NCBI GenBank assembly: GCA_018398765.1
Contig: JAHBMJ010004842.1
Span: 43,210-73,874 of the forward strand
Source: Chromera velia
Lineage: Eukaryota > Sar > Chromeraceae
Direction of reading: 5' to 3'
Length of the DNA: 30,665 nt
Positions 1 through 10,383 of this stretch are shown piece after piece. The notes beneath the pieces are model-generated. The model was not told the DNA's origin. It did not search any database and saw only the letters and a program-made list of their open reading frames with translations. The translations under genes and the position numbers were made by a program. Each line of letters opens with the position of its first letter. Within the stretch, counting starts at the first letter, position 1.

Positions 1-139
1 GAGCAGAGAGAGAAAGAAAAAGAAAAACTTGTTTCACAAATCTCTCCTCAACCATTGTTTGTTACCTTGAAGGTCTATGTACGTCTACCTTGAAGGTCGC
101 ACACCCGCTCGATGGATCCAGGAATCAAAATACTCATAC

Positions 140-1071
140 CTTCCTTCAATCTCCCTCACCTTAGTCGTGCTGCAGGGATCTCCCTCAGGGTCCATGCTGA
201 TCACAATCTGTCCATTCTTCGAGATCACGTCCAAGGAGGCGCACAGAAATTCCAGAGTTTGACAGAGATCGTGCAACCGCTTCCCTCCCGTTGCGGCGTT
301 CGCTTCTGCCAGTTGGAGGTCGGAGGGGGTGGCCTCTGACTCGTTTCGGTCCAACTCTTCCACGCCATCGGCATGACGGAGAACTCTCGGGAGCACCGAA
401 CAATCACGAGAGACGGGGGTTTGCTGTCGAGACACACAGAGAGCAGCAGACTGCTGTTGAGGCTGCTGTTGTGCCTCGGATGGCACACGACCACGTACGG
501 ATGGCAGGCAGTGACCAAAAAAAACCCTGATTCTCCCGACAGCCCCACGACCCATGCGTCCCACTTTCTTTACAGCAGCATGTCCTGCAGCCTTCCACTG
601 TGGTTTCCCTCTTTTTCCTTTCCCTTCCTTTGTCGCTCCACCCACTACTCCTTTTCCTTCTGCGTTTTTGTCCCCCATGAACTCAGACCCCCCACTTCCC
701 TTGCAATCCGTCCCCGCAAGAGCCCAGTCATTTCTTCCTTCCATCCCCGGCGTCCCCATTGCACCCCTGCCAGTTTCACGCACAGGCCCCAGACCCCGTG
801 CATCGTCCCGCTCTTGCGGAGAATCACCCGCTCGACCTCTTCGCATAAAGTTCCCCTGTCCCTGACCCCCTTGAGAAGGGGAACCTTCCATGCCCCCAGC
901 CCCACCCCCCCAGTGCCCCGAAGACCCTCTTCGGTTGAATTCCCAAAATCCCATCTGACGGTCTTTCGTCATCCCGTCCTCTCGTGCTTTCTTATGAACT
1001 GCCTGGCTCTCCCTCTCCTTTTCCGTTTCCTTCTCTTTCTGCTTCTCTGGCAGGTGATTCGACCCTGACAT
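140..1071 (-). CDS. Hypothetical low-complexity protein, first exon (partial gene)
   Basis: The exon begins at an ATG (1071) and stays open for about 310 codons. The first two thirds are polar and Gly/Lys/Arg/Glu-rich, with a Lys/Glu-rich N-terminus, Gly-rich runs and a Gln stretch near residue 200, so they are probably disordered. The last 80 residues look more ordered, with an amphipathic segment around LHDLCQTLEFLCASLDVIS. A strong splice donor (GGAAG|GTATGAG) lies at 140/139 on the minus strand. Reading through it meets a stop at 85-87, so I end the exon at the donor (phase 2). The remaining exons would lie left of the window. No known domain is recognised and no function is assigned. A TGCATGCA cluster lies about 80 bases upstream of the start. 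Confidence 0.5.
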
Positions 1072-1140
1072 CCCTTTCTCATCTGAATGTTGTCCCCCCT
1101 TGCTGGACGTCCATCCACCCTTCGATCACCGATCGACTGC

Positions 1141-1178
1141 TGCATGCGTGCATGCACGCGCGTGCATGCATGCATGCG
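1141..1178. promoter_or_regulatory. TGCATGCA-rich palindromic cluster upstream of the 1071 start
   Basis: The stretch is built from overlapping GCATGC/TGCATGCA units. It includes a perfect 22-bp palindrome at 1149-1170 centred on CGCG. TGCATGCA is a known binding motif of some apicomplexan AP2-family factors. It sits 70-107 bases upstream of the minus-strand ATG at 1071, where a promoter element would be expected. The regulatory role is inferred; a plain alternating purine/pyrimidine repeat is the alternative. Confidence 0.4.
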
Positions 1179-1305
1179 GCGGGAAATTAAAGTAAAATTT
1201 AGAAAAAGGCTTAAATTCTTGCGCGCATCGCGCAGCCCTGTAAAGCTCTTTTTCGCCTGGCACAAAAATTACCCAGTTAGGGCGCCCCATATTAATTATA
1301 CAAAA

Positions 1306-1703
1306 ACTATACCGCGTTCAGCTGAAATTTGCACAGCGCACTTAATTCGGATTAATTTCGAACGAAAAAAAATGAGTTTTGAAATGCATGCTGGGGGCCC
1401 CCAACATGTTGGGGAAGGGGCCCCGGTACTCTACTTGCATGCCCGACGACTTTCCAGGGCCCGATTCAATTTATTCGAAATTCAGACAGACTAAATTTCG
1501 TCAGATCTGAATCTAAATATTTCGAATAAATTAAATCGGGCCCCTGAAAGTCGTTGGACGTGGAAGTGGAGTGCCGGGGCCCCTTCCCTAACATGTTGGG
1601 GGCCCTCAGCATGCATCTGAAAACTTTTTTTTTTTCAAAAAAATAAATCCCAAATCACATCCTGTAACGAAATTGCAAAATTCAAGTATACGCGGTATAG
1701 CTT
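1306..1703. repeat. Long imperfect inverted repeat (foldback, MITE-like)
   Basis: The left arm (about 1306-1493) and right arm (about 1507-1703) are reverse complements with scattered mismatches and small indels. Matching landmarks are CTATACCGCG at 1308-1317 against CGCGGTATAG at 1691-1700, GCATGCTG near 1386 against CAGCATGC near 1608, an AACATGTT block in each arm, GGGGCCCC blocks, and TTTATTCGAAAT near the centre. Small palindromes are nested in each arm. No ORF spans it. A foldback DNA transposon or MITE is the simplest reading; a source of hairpin RNA is possible. I could not define a clear target duplication. Confidence 0.75.
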
Positions 1704-2892
1704 GATACGCTGACAATTTAATCAAAAATATATCATCAAAAATAGAAAAACTCGATCAGGAAAAACTACAAAAAAACTTTACAAAAGACTCGAATGAAAG
1801 TGTGTTTATGTATTTGGCTTAGCTTAGAATAGTTTTAAAGTTGAATGTTAATTAAATTTAATTAAATTAAGTGTATAAGTCAACTTAAACCAAATATGTG
1901 ATCATTGAACATAAAAACTATAAAAAACCTGAGACCTCAATACTGCCTGTAGTCTGCCAATGAACCGGCATTAATTGATCTAGTATGTTACTCTTGTTGA
2001 CGTTCAATTGCGTTTACCGGATTAACTCCAGTTCTCTGAAGATTCTTAAAAATTAAAATCATGTATTAAATACCTCTGCAAACACTCATAATATAAACTA
2101 GTCATAAAAGCGCGCTTTTCGCAACGTTGCAGAGATATATCGAGTCAAAAGCAATAAACAAAAACAAATGAAAAAAAATGCTGTCAAGCTTTGAGACTCG
2201 CGTTGTGTAATTTGATGTAAACCGAGGGGAGATTTGCAACTGTTGCGTTTCAAATCGATTCTCTGTACCCACAAAAAGTCAAAGTAAATTGATTTATGCT
2301 TGCTTTAGGCTTCTGGATTTCTCTCCTTTTTCGAACGCAACTGTACAACCTGAGGAGGAGGGACGATCTGACTGCAACATTATGGGGGCGTTGGCGGACG
2401 TTCTCGTGTTGCCGTGAGTCATGCACGCTTGCAAGCTTTTGGCCTAGACATGAGTCAGGGAGGGGAGCAGAACAAAGTGAGCATTTTCCTTATCTGAGGG
2501 GCGGGGGACACCTTTTCTGCTCAGAAGGATTTTTGCCATGCAGCAAAGCTGCGCATTCTGGTTCTGCGATGAAAAACGGCAAAGGGTCTGTCAAAGGGAG
2601 AGAGGCACTGGGAAACCACGTAGGTGGGACTTTGAAACAGTCCGGTATCAGCGTTTGAGAAAGGCAGAGAGACCTCTATCATCTGGAAGCTCCTCAACAT
2701 TGGAATTTTTTTGACTGAAAGGAGAAACGGAAACACAGACACGCACAGGCGCAACCGAAGCCCACCAAGCAGGGACACGCAAGTGACCTGCTAAGGGCCC
2801 GGAGAGGAGAGGGAAAGGGACGCTTATCTCTCCTCATGTCCACGCCTGACACGCGCGTGCATGTTTCCTCTTGCAGTCTCTTTTCATGGCTG
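1704..2892. other. Intergenic, AT-rich then mixed composition, no supported gene
   Basis: From 1704 to about 2290 the sequence is strongly AT-rich with poly-A tracts and no coding signal. From 2296 a 120-codon ATG ORF is open on the plus strand, but its product has no recognisable domain, no flanking splice signals I trust, and a biased make-up. I do not call it a gene. Confidence 0.5.
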
Positions 2893-3027
2893 TGCGTGCG
2901 TCACCACATGAGTGGATGGGCATGCCTTGACATACTATACGGTCTCTTTCCCAGTCTCTTTCTCTTAAACGGACGAACAGCCAGACAGACATCACTTTGC
3001 GTGCGTCACCACATCAGTGGATGGGCA
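2893..3027. repeat. Two copies of a 30-bp direct repeat, 105 bp apart
   Basis: Copies at 2893-2922 and 2998-3027 share TGCGTGCGTCACCACAT followed by AGTGGATGGGCA, with one substitution. Similar pyrimidine-rich CAGTCTCTTT text precedes each copy, so the original duplicated unit was probably about 105 bp and has since diverged. Confidence 0.7.
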
Positions 3028-3630
3028 CGCGAGTTTTCTGCTTTGATGTCCTCTTTTGTTTTCCACTTCGCCTCTTTTCTCCCTCCAGCAATCGTTTGAG
3101 CGGTTACTGTTGACAATGTTCCGTTTCCTTTTGTGCCCCCTCTTGTTTTCTCTTTCTCGTTTCTTCCGTCTTTCCTTGCGTTTTCTGCCTTACCTTTGAT
3201 ACGTTGCCGCATTAAGTCTTTCACTTTCTGACTTACTGATTCACTCACTCAATCAGTCACTGATTCACCATCATTTACTCCCACTTTCATTCATTTGGTC
3301 GTTCGTGCATGCATTCACTCAATCATTCTCCCCCCGCTCCCTCCCCTTCTGTCTCTTTGTCTTTCAAGAGAGCGGTCTTGACACCTGTTTTCAAGAGCCA
3401 TTTGGTCAAAGGAAAGATGGTCTCAGACCCAGAGAGAGAAAAAGAAACAAATGTCGAAAATGGGTGGAACCTGCTTCGACGGAACTGAGCAGAAGTCTCA
3501 ATAAAGCCCCACAAGAAGACGTACATGCACGCAGGCAACCGACAGACGGACAAATCGTATGCTTTGATCGACAGATTTGCGCACACTGTCACAAATACAA
3601 GAACAGAGAGATTGACAGACAGACAAACAA

Positions 3631-3667
<37 letters not shown>

Positions 3668-5080
3668 AGGGCTGCACGCTCATGAATGACTTCCTTGCCT
3701 CTTTCTGTGCGCCTCTCTTCTGCACCAACAGCCCCACAATACACAAAAACAAGTACTGGAGATGACAGAGAGATACCACCTCAAGAAAACAAAACAGAAG
3801 GAAGGGCTAGACGAACGAATTCAGTTAGTCGGTGGCAGGTGAGATGGCCGCAATCAACCGTGCAAATTAAAGTCGCTCAACGTGTGTCACGCTTTTGGTC
3901 GAGCAACAGCTCTAACAAGCTCTAAACGAAAATGCGCAGAAGTGTTCAGGGTTGCCCTCACAACAACGTGAATCGGAGCACAGTCATCTTTCCCGTTGCC
4001 TTTTCTTACACACCTTTTTTCTTTTTTTGATTTTGGGTGGGGCAATTTTTGTTGTTTTTTTGTTTTCGAAAAGAAGGTTTTCCTTTTTTTTTTTGTGGCA
4101 ATCGGCAATGTTGATCACTATGTGCCCTCTTTCTTTTCAAGATCTAATCAAATGGGCAACGGAGAGCAAAACAAAAGCACCACAATGTACCCAAAGTTTT
4201 GATGCTGGATGGACGAATTAGACTGCCTGCCCACATGGTCTGTCCACATGGCTGCATGCCCAGTGCATGCCTTGCTTTCGCTTGCCTCCCCCTCCCCCTA
4301 ACATCCCTTCCCCCCTTCACCCTCCCCCCTGATAAAATGGACATGCAGGAACAAAACCGAAACAACAGCAACGCAATGAAGTTCAAAAAGTCGACGGACA
4401 ATCAACGAACTCGACAGGAATGAATCCAGGCACGTGATTGTCTGTCAAGTTGACCTCACCCCCAATACCCCCCCTTCCCTTCTCTTCCCCGCCCCCACCC
4501 ATCCCCTGGATAGGGTGGACTTATAAAATAACTTTCACAATGCGCCCTCCCCTTCCCGCTCGGTCTGTTGGTTGAACCTTCCCCCTTTTTTCTCTCTGCC
4601 CTGCATGCTGCGGGGCCTTTCCAACGATGTCTCAAGCAACACCTTATTCGAGGGTCCCCGCCTTTTTCGACTTGCGTCTATAAGGGCTGGGACAGACGGG
4701 ACTGGACGTATGATAGACGCAGCGCATTCAAAAAGTGGAGGGACAGCAACTTCGACAGGCTCGGATGTTTATTGATATGAGTCCTCAATGCTCTCCCCTT
4801 CCCTCCCTCCCTTGCCTCCCTTCCCTTCGCTTCCCTTACCGAATCCATCCCCGACATCTGTTGAAAGTCTTCTCTTCATTCATTCCAGTCACCTCACGAT
4901 TCTAAAGAGTTAGTTGCACTGTGTGATCTGCAAAGCATCCCTCTCCCTTCCCTCATGAGTGGGATGAAGGAAGGCAGAGGATGAACGCAACGGAAAGAAT
5001 CAAACGGCTGGGTAGGGGAGTGGGATGCGGTGGAGTGGGAGAATGCCAAACAGACTTCTCTTCGGGTTTCTGTGAGTGGG
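3028..5080. other. Intergenic, pyrimidine-rich low-complexity DNA
   Basis: Long runs of CCCTTCC, TTTTC and TCACTCA-type text alternate with short open frames on both strands that have no domain, no consistent strand and no convincing splice sites. One tetranucleotide array (3614-3667) lies inside. I see no gene I can support here. Confidence 0.5.
3614..3667. repeat. (GACA)n microsatellite
   Basis: About thirteen GACA/AACA tetranucleotide units, with an interrupted AACA block in the middle. The same family of tetranucleotide, on the opposite strand, forms the larger array near 25.6 kb. Confidence 0.95.
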
Positions 5081-8000
5081 CTAACTTCTGGCTTTTGCGC
5101 TGCCGGTCTTGTCTCGCCTGAGTGACTTCTTTGCCCTGCTGGTGTTCTTCGGGGAAATGACTGGTAACAAATTGTGTGTAGCCTTGTGATACAATTGAGA
5201 AGAAGTCTTGAGGGGATCGAGTGAGCTGATTCGACCCTTCTCAGACACACACTGTCTTCCTCTTTTGGATATTCCTGTTGTGAGGGGGTTTGGCACTGAA
5301 GAGTCGACTCTTCTGGAAAGAGACTGGGTGAACTCACGAAGAAATCCCCAAGACCAGCCACTGCCTGCAGTTTGCAGTCTGCTACAGGATTTTGTATGTG
5401 TCCTTGCTGATTGTCCTTTCGCGCCCCGGAGAAGACGCTGCAATCGAAAGGTGAGGTCGATCAGGAGACGGCTTCGTGGCTTTCTCCTGAATGCAGATGC
5501 CGGAGTGAGGAGACGGGGGGGGGGTCTCCACGTGAGGGGACAAGAAGGAAGGGAAGGAGAAGAAGTGGGTTCTGCGTTCCCTTCCTCTTCCTCATCTTCC
5601 CTCTGCACGCACCACCTCCACGGACGCCGCTCCAACAGAAGACCCCTCACCGGATGCCGGCAGTGAGTCCTCAGAGCGGAACTCTCTGAAGCAGGTGCGC
5701 GAACCTCGGGGATAGCAAATGCCTGCAAGACCCGGGCATCAACCGCAGGAGCATATGCGTATACATGACACCACACACACACTCACACAAACATTCTCAG
5801 AAATGAGAGAGAGAGAGAGACGCACGCGCGTATGAGCACAAATAGACACAGATATACACTCACGCAGAGTCTCAGAGACAAACAGAGAGAGAGAGAGAGG
5901 ACGCTTACCTGCGTCGAGATTGATGGTTTCGGACTTTTCTCTTGCCCTTCCTTCCCAGCAGTCTCTGCCTCCTCGGTCGCACCGATCTGAGATGGGCAAG
6001 AAGATGCGTACATATGCGTTGATCAGTTAGTATTCTGGAAAGACTTATTCTGTTCACAAAGCCACGCAAGTTGCAGTTTCTGAGCTGAGGTGAGAGTGAA
6101 TCTCGTGACCGATGAAAAAGAGAAGAAGACAGGACAGCCAAGATCAAAAAAACATCGAGGGATCTACAGGCCCTGATGCATGCAGATACTGATTGCATGT
6201 CGTGTCGCAAAACGGAGTCGGAGCGCGATAACTCAGGAGGGATTTGGACAGTGCACCCTACGTCTCGCAAAACGGAGTCGGAGCGCGATAACTCAGGAGG
6301 GATTTGGACAGTGCACCCTACGTCATTTCATGATGGATGCCTGATACGGCCTCCTGTTTTCAAAGTGCGCAGAAGAAGTTGAATCGAGGTGGATGTTTCC
6401 TCGGGGGCTGCAGACCCCTTCCCTTCCTTTGGGTGCATGCACTGCTTGTTAATTGTGAAAACTGCTGACCTCCATATTGCCTTCTTGAGCGGGACCCGAA
6501 GTGTCTCCTTCGTTGTTGTCGTTCGAGGCACAGTCGGACCAGGTCCAGCCTTCAGTGCGTGCGTCGTCGTCTGGAACTGAAGCACAATCGCACCAGCTGG
6601 CGTCGGACTCCTCTTTCTCTGCTTCGATTTGCATGGAAGAACTGAACCAATTGATGTCCATTTCCTTTTGTTCGATTGAGAGGCAATCAAACCAAGTGAG
6701 ATGCACCTCCGTCGTGTCAACAGAGACGCACTCAAACCACTCCACGTCTATGTTGGCCTCTTCCATTGCTGCAGGATGAAACCACATGACGTTTGTCCCC
6801 TTCTTCTCGTTCAAAGACGAGGCAAACCAATGGACATCCAATTTGTCCATTTGAACAGATGTGCAGTCACAGTCCATCCACCTGGTGTGCGCCTCATTTC
6901 TGTCAACAGAGGGGCAGCCGTGATGCGACGGTGAAGGACAATCGGCTGGGTAACGTCTGTGCTCTCGCCCTTGACAAGGTACCGTGGGGGTCTCTTTGGC
7001 CTGCAGCGTGAAGGAAGCAAGAAGCAGGTGGATCGTCATAACGAGCGTGTTCAAGAAAAGGCCTTCACGGATAGAGACGAATGCATTGACAGACCAAAGC
7101 ATGCAGAGGTAGACAAATGGAGTAAGTAGATGGACAGCTCCCCAGAAATATCAATGGATGGATCGATACAGAGGCACCCATCACTTTGCAGTGTGGCAGG
7201 TGGAGGCACAGTCCGAGTTGTTCAAAAAAGAGCGCAGCTAGAAATGTGGATGGATGGATGGATGGATGGATGAATGGATGAGGGATTCCAACTTTAGACA
7301 AGCTTGTCTGTTTGATTCTGTCATCCGTTGTGAAGCACACTCACATCAATATTCATAGATGCATCTTTGCAGAGTCATTTGCTAACATACCTTTCTGAGA
7401 ACCTTCCAGTCGACCATCTGGATTCCTTCTGGTTGAATCATCATCTGCTCCTGGAGGGGACAGGGCAGCATCAGACGTCTGCGCTGCTGCTTCTCAAAAA
7501 GCCTCTGCAGGTCAGCGGTCCATCCATGATATTGTGCCCTCTCAAACCTCTCGTCCCCTACCTCTACGTCGCTCTGTGCCTCTTCCTCTTCCTGTGTGTC
7601 TCCTCCCTCCTCTGTAACGCTCTCTTCATCTACGTGGGCCCCTTCGCTTTCCTCCCGAACTTCCCCGTGCTCACGCTCCCATTCACGTGGGCACTCACTT
7701 CCGCGCTCACTTGGGCACTCACTTGCGCACGCACTTGCGTACTCGCTTGCGCACTTACTTGCACACCCACTCCCCACGAGCGTGAAGGGCCAACTGGGCA
7801 CACGGGTCTGCTCGCTGAGCTCATGGGCCATGTCTTGCCTCGCTGTGAGGATCAAGAAGATTGCGTTTGTGCGCCAAAGCCACCAGGAGGGAATCCTGGG
7901 GTGGAAGATACGGCAGGGGACTTTTGGAGCAGACGGAATTCCTGGGGTACCATGCCCGGGGTACGCTTGCATCAGTTTATCGTACCGCAAAAGGGAATGC

Positions 8001-8515
8001 TGCTGAATATTGAGGAGTGAATCTCGCTCCCTCTGTGGCAGAAGATCAAAGCCTCTCTCTTCCGGAAAAGTCCTCAGTGTCTCTAACAGACAAGGGAGGA
8101 GAGCCTTGACTTTGGGGTGCTCATCAAAAGGACGCCAGGATCTGGTGGAGGGAATGTCAGCCTTCTTGGCCATTCTGAAATATTCCTCAAGCGTCTCAAA
8201 GTCATAGATCCAGCTTTGTAGGTGGCACATCGTGAGGGCGAGGCCCTGCCGTCTGGCACCGTCCTGAAGAGACAGCCAGTTGTTTGGCAGCGCGGGGTTG
8301 GCATCCGTCCCGATCCCACGGAGGAGATTCTCTTGATGATTTCTAACAAGGTATCTGTGTTCAAGCAGAAGCCTCTGTTTCATGCTATCGTCGGAGAAGG
8401 GAGAGAGGTCGTACCTCATGCAGACTGCCAGATACCCATTGAACAGACAGAAGTACACGAGGTCACCGGATCGCCAAGTATCCTTTGGGACCTCCTCAAA
8501 TGAAACCTCTGTCAT
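5081..8515 (-). CDS. Four-exon gene for a Trp-Phe repeat protein of unknown function
   Basis: Proposed exons on the minus strand are 8515-7391, 7000-6470, 5986-5909 and 5722-5081, giving about 791 residues. The ATG at 8515 has A at -3. Donors read AAAG|GTATGT, GGAG|GTCAGC and GCAG|GTAAGC; each acceptor follows a CAG. All junctions are phase 0 and the frame stays open. Residues 1-250 look globular and unrecognised, with a hydrophobic patch WWLWRTNAIFLILTA near 211-225. Residues 251-280 form a CASE-type tetrapeptide repeat, followed by an acidic stretch. Residues 414-531 hold a 15-18-residue repeat with Trp-Phe or Trp-Cys at a fixed place. Exon 3 is Glu-rich. Exon 4 is the least certain: GT donors inside it could shorten it. 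A separate gene starting at the ATG at 7039, with a signal-peptide-like leader, is the alternative for exon 2. No function can be assigned. Confidence 0.5.
5765..5900. repeat. (CA)n/(GA)n microsatellites in an intron
   Basis: A CACACA tract, then GAGAGA near 5805-5821 and again near 5884-5899, fill most of the proposed third intron (5908-5723) of the Trp-Phe repeat gene. The purine run on the plus strand is a pyrimidine run on the gene's own strand. Confidence 0.85.
6205..6324. repeat. Perfect 60-bp tandem duplication
   Basis: Unit 1 (6205-6264) and unit 2 (6265-6324) are identical across all 60 bases, starting TCGCAAAACGGAGTCGGAG. It falls in the proposed second intron (6469-5987) of the minus-strand gene. 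The unit is a multiple of three and open on the plus strand, but no plus-strand gene is supported around it. Absence of any difference between copies implies a recent duplication. Confidence 0.97.
6533..6886 (-). repeat. Protein-level tandem repeat, 15-18 residues, Trp-Phe signature
   Basis: Within exon 2, tryptophans recur with spacings of 17, 15, 15, 15, 15, 18 and 18 residues. Units include DVHWFASSLNEKKGT, DVEWFECVSVDTTEV and HLTWFDCLSIEQKEM. The pattern is acidic or polar, hydrophobic, any, Trp, Phe/Cys, acidic or Ser, Cys/Ser, any, Ser, hydrophobic, then acidic and polar residues. The DNA units are far more diverged than the protein pattern, which suggests selection on the residues. I do not recognise the family. 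Confidence 0.75.
7245..7280. repeat. (GGAT)n microsatellite in an intron
   Basis: Eight or so GGAT units with one GAAT interruption, inside the proposed first intron (7390-7001). Confidence 0.95.
7676..7765 (-). repeat. 12-bp tandem repeat encoding CASE-like tetrapeptides
   Basis: On the plus strand degenerate CACTCACTTGCG units recur. On the coding (minus) strand they give CASK, CASE, YASA, CASE, CPSE, RGSE, CPRE and WERE in succession. The repeat is Cys-rich and leads directly into the acidic stretch of the same protein. Confidence 0.85.
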
Positions 8516-8787
8516 CGTGAATTGTACTGGAGTGGACTGTGAAGACGCGCTCGTTCTGGCAAGTCTAGGCAAGTCTAGAAAGGCAAAAGGCAAGAAAAAT
8601 TTCACCTGCGCAAGAAGATGCACCGACACCTGTATCTCGAGGTATTTGACTGCGAAAGGTAGCCGTCACAAAGGGCGTGTGCATGGGCTGTATATGAACG
8701 ATCGCAATCATGCATAAAGTGGGAAGGAAGAGACTCAAGAGAGCGGCATATCTGCGTATACATATATAAAAGGTCTGGCCCTTGAAT

Positions 8788-8799
8788 TGCATGCATGCA
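8788..8799. promoter_or_regulatory. TGCATGCA element upstream of the 8515 start
   Basis: Overlapping TGCATGCATGCA about 275 bases upstream of the minus-strand ATG at 8515, next to a TATATAAAAG stretch at 8763-8772. The motif matches that found upstream of two other gene starts in the window. A promoter role is inferred. Confidence 0.3.
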
Positions 8800-9409
8800 G
8801 CCATGCACGTACCCTTAATTCTGACAATTAACGTATACCATGCAGTGCAATCTGTATGGATGAATCTGTATATATAATCTGTATATGCATGGTTTTCTTT
8901 AATTTTCATTTTTCATTTTTAAAAAAAAAAATCAAGACGCGCGACCTTAAATTAACAATTAAAGCGCGGTCGAAGCGCTCTCATCGCGCGCGCGCATCGA
9001 CGACAGACGTGCGACAATGGCGCAAAATGTAAGAGCAGAGGGTGACACGGTCACCGGTGTTTGCCTGTGTGTGAGTTAGTGGGTGTCAGCAGGTGTTTGT
9101 CCATAGGTACGTTAGGGGGCATACGCCCATTTGGTCATAATTTAAGGGCCAGGGTATCGTGAGCTGTGTGACTTTAATTTCCTTTTTCTATTGTATGAGC
9201 AAACGTCTTTGCTATCTCTGCCGTCTCTGCAGATTACTTAGAGCAACTAACTCTCTCTGTAAGCGGCTTTTCTCAGAAAACTGATCTTCGATTTGGACCA
9301 TTTTTTCTCCTCTTTAAGGTTTGGCTCTTTAGTCTGTACTATCTATACAACATGCATACACATATAGACATACTAAGACATATAATTAAAAACATACCAA
9401 TACATACTA

Positions 9410-9456
<47 letters not shown>

Positions 9457-10383
9457 GCCATAAATTGGCCCACAATTAATAAAATATCATATTTTTTATA
9501 TTTAATAATGAATCATAGATAATTGTCATTTAGAATTTAATCTATATTATCTCATATAAGTTGATGAAACTAGATCATGATATGATGAAACAGTTTTAAG
9601 TGGAGAAGACATGCGTTGACAAAAATGCATATATTTGCATGCGCAAAACTTGAAGTACTACCTAAAAAACCTTTTCAGAAATGCTTCACGTTCAGTAGCC
9701 ATACCGGTTTGTTTTATTGTGTTCTTCCTGGCTGAAGTGTCAAGTTTTTCAACTGCTGCTTTTGAGAACTATTCGTTTAGAACCCAAACCGCAAGCAAGG
9801 ATCACAGAGGAGAAACCCAGAGACGACGGACGAGAGTTCGACTCTCCGCCTCGCCTCTCATTCAAGAGAGATAACCCCAGTAGTAGCATGTGTACCCAAA
9901 CAACTCTGCGTGCAATCAATGTTAGAAAAGGCAAGAGGACTTCCAGCGTGCTTCTTGCACGCACAGCAATCGCACAACGAATGCTAACTGAATGAAACTA
10001 AACAACGAAACGAGCAGACGGTTTTTGTGTTGTCTACCTTTTCTGCATCCCCCAGCTGCCCTATGTCATTTCTTCTCACTAAAACACTGTCGGCAAATGC
10101 TTCTCTGCGCTCACTGTGGTCCCGCAAGCAGTGCGGGCTCTGCCAAGTAAGAAAAGAAGCTGACGGAATTTGTGACTGCAGTTGAGTTTTCACGTTGCAC
10201 CGCCCCGAACTGTGCGAAGCAGTCCTCTTTCTTGCACCATCCCGTTCTGTTTGTCAGTCCTGCTTCATCCGATCTATCCCTAAGATGGGAGCTCCAGCAA
10301 TCGTAAGAGCAGATGTGTGCTGCAGCCAGGTACTGCCCCCCCTTCCCATCGTGAATACCCCAAGCAAAGGACTACGTAGAAAG
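8800..10383. other. Intergenic, AT-rich core; possible small exon 10175-10038
   Basis: Most of 8870-9640 is AT-rich and non-coding, with a short GCGC-rich patch near 8960-9000. At 9700-9870 a plus-strand frame without an ATG has a hydrophobic stretch, preceded by a possible acceptor (CTTTTCAG). This is too weak to call. On the minus strand 10175-10038 is open, 46 codons, with CTGCAG before it and a GAAAAG|GTAGAC donor after it, both phase 0. It lies downstream of the lipase stop, so it would belong to another gene. I rate that exon about 0.25. Confidence 0.4.
9411..9457. repeat. (TA)n(CA)n compound microsatellite
   Basis: A run of about fifteen TA units followed by about eight CA units within the AT-rich spacer. 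Confidence 0.97.

Noticed and set aside
2296-2658. 120-codon ATG frame
   Set aside because: No domain, no splice context, and the composition looks like random translation of intergenic DNA.
4894-5361. Second minus-strand frame overlapping exon 4 of the 5.1-8.5 kb gene
   Set aside because: It competes with the frame that keeps phase 0 with three upstream exons. It could be used if a donor inside exon 4 is real, but nothing favours it.
7367-8020. Plus-strand 217-codon frame across the 12-bp repeat
   Set aside because: It is the complement of the minus-strand exon, which has matching splice sites and better composition.
9781-9870. tRNA-like GAGAGTTCGACTCTC hairpin
   Set aside because: The loop is five bases, not seven, and no matching acceptor, D or anticodon arms could be drawn on either strand.
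9635-9874. Plus-strand frame with hydrophobic stretch, resembling a plastid-targeting leader
   Set aside because: The frame begins with TTG, has no in-frame ATG, and no downstream exon could be joined to it.
10310-10335. Shared GCTGCAGCCAGGT word with the acceptor near 30404
   Set aside because: The match is only about 13 bases and the flanks differ; chance is sufficient.
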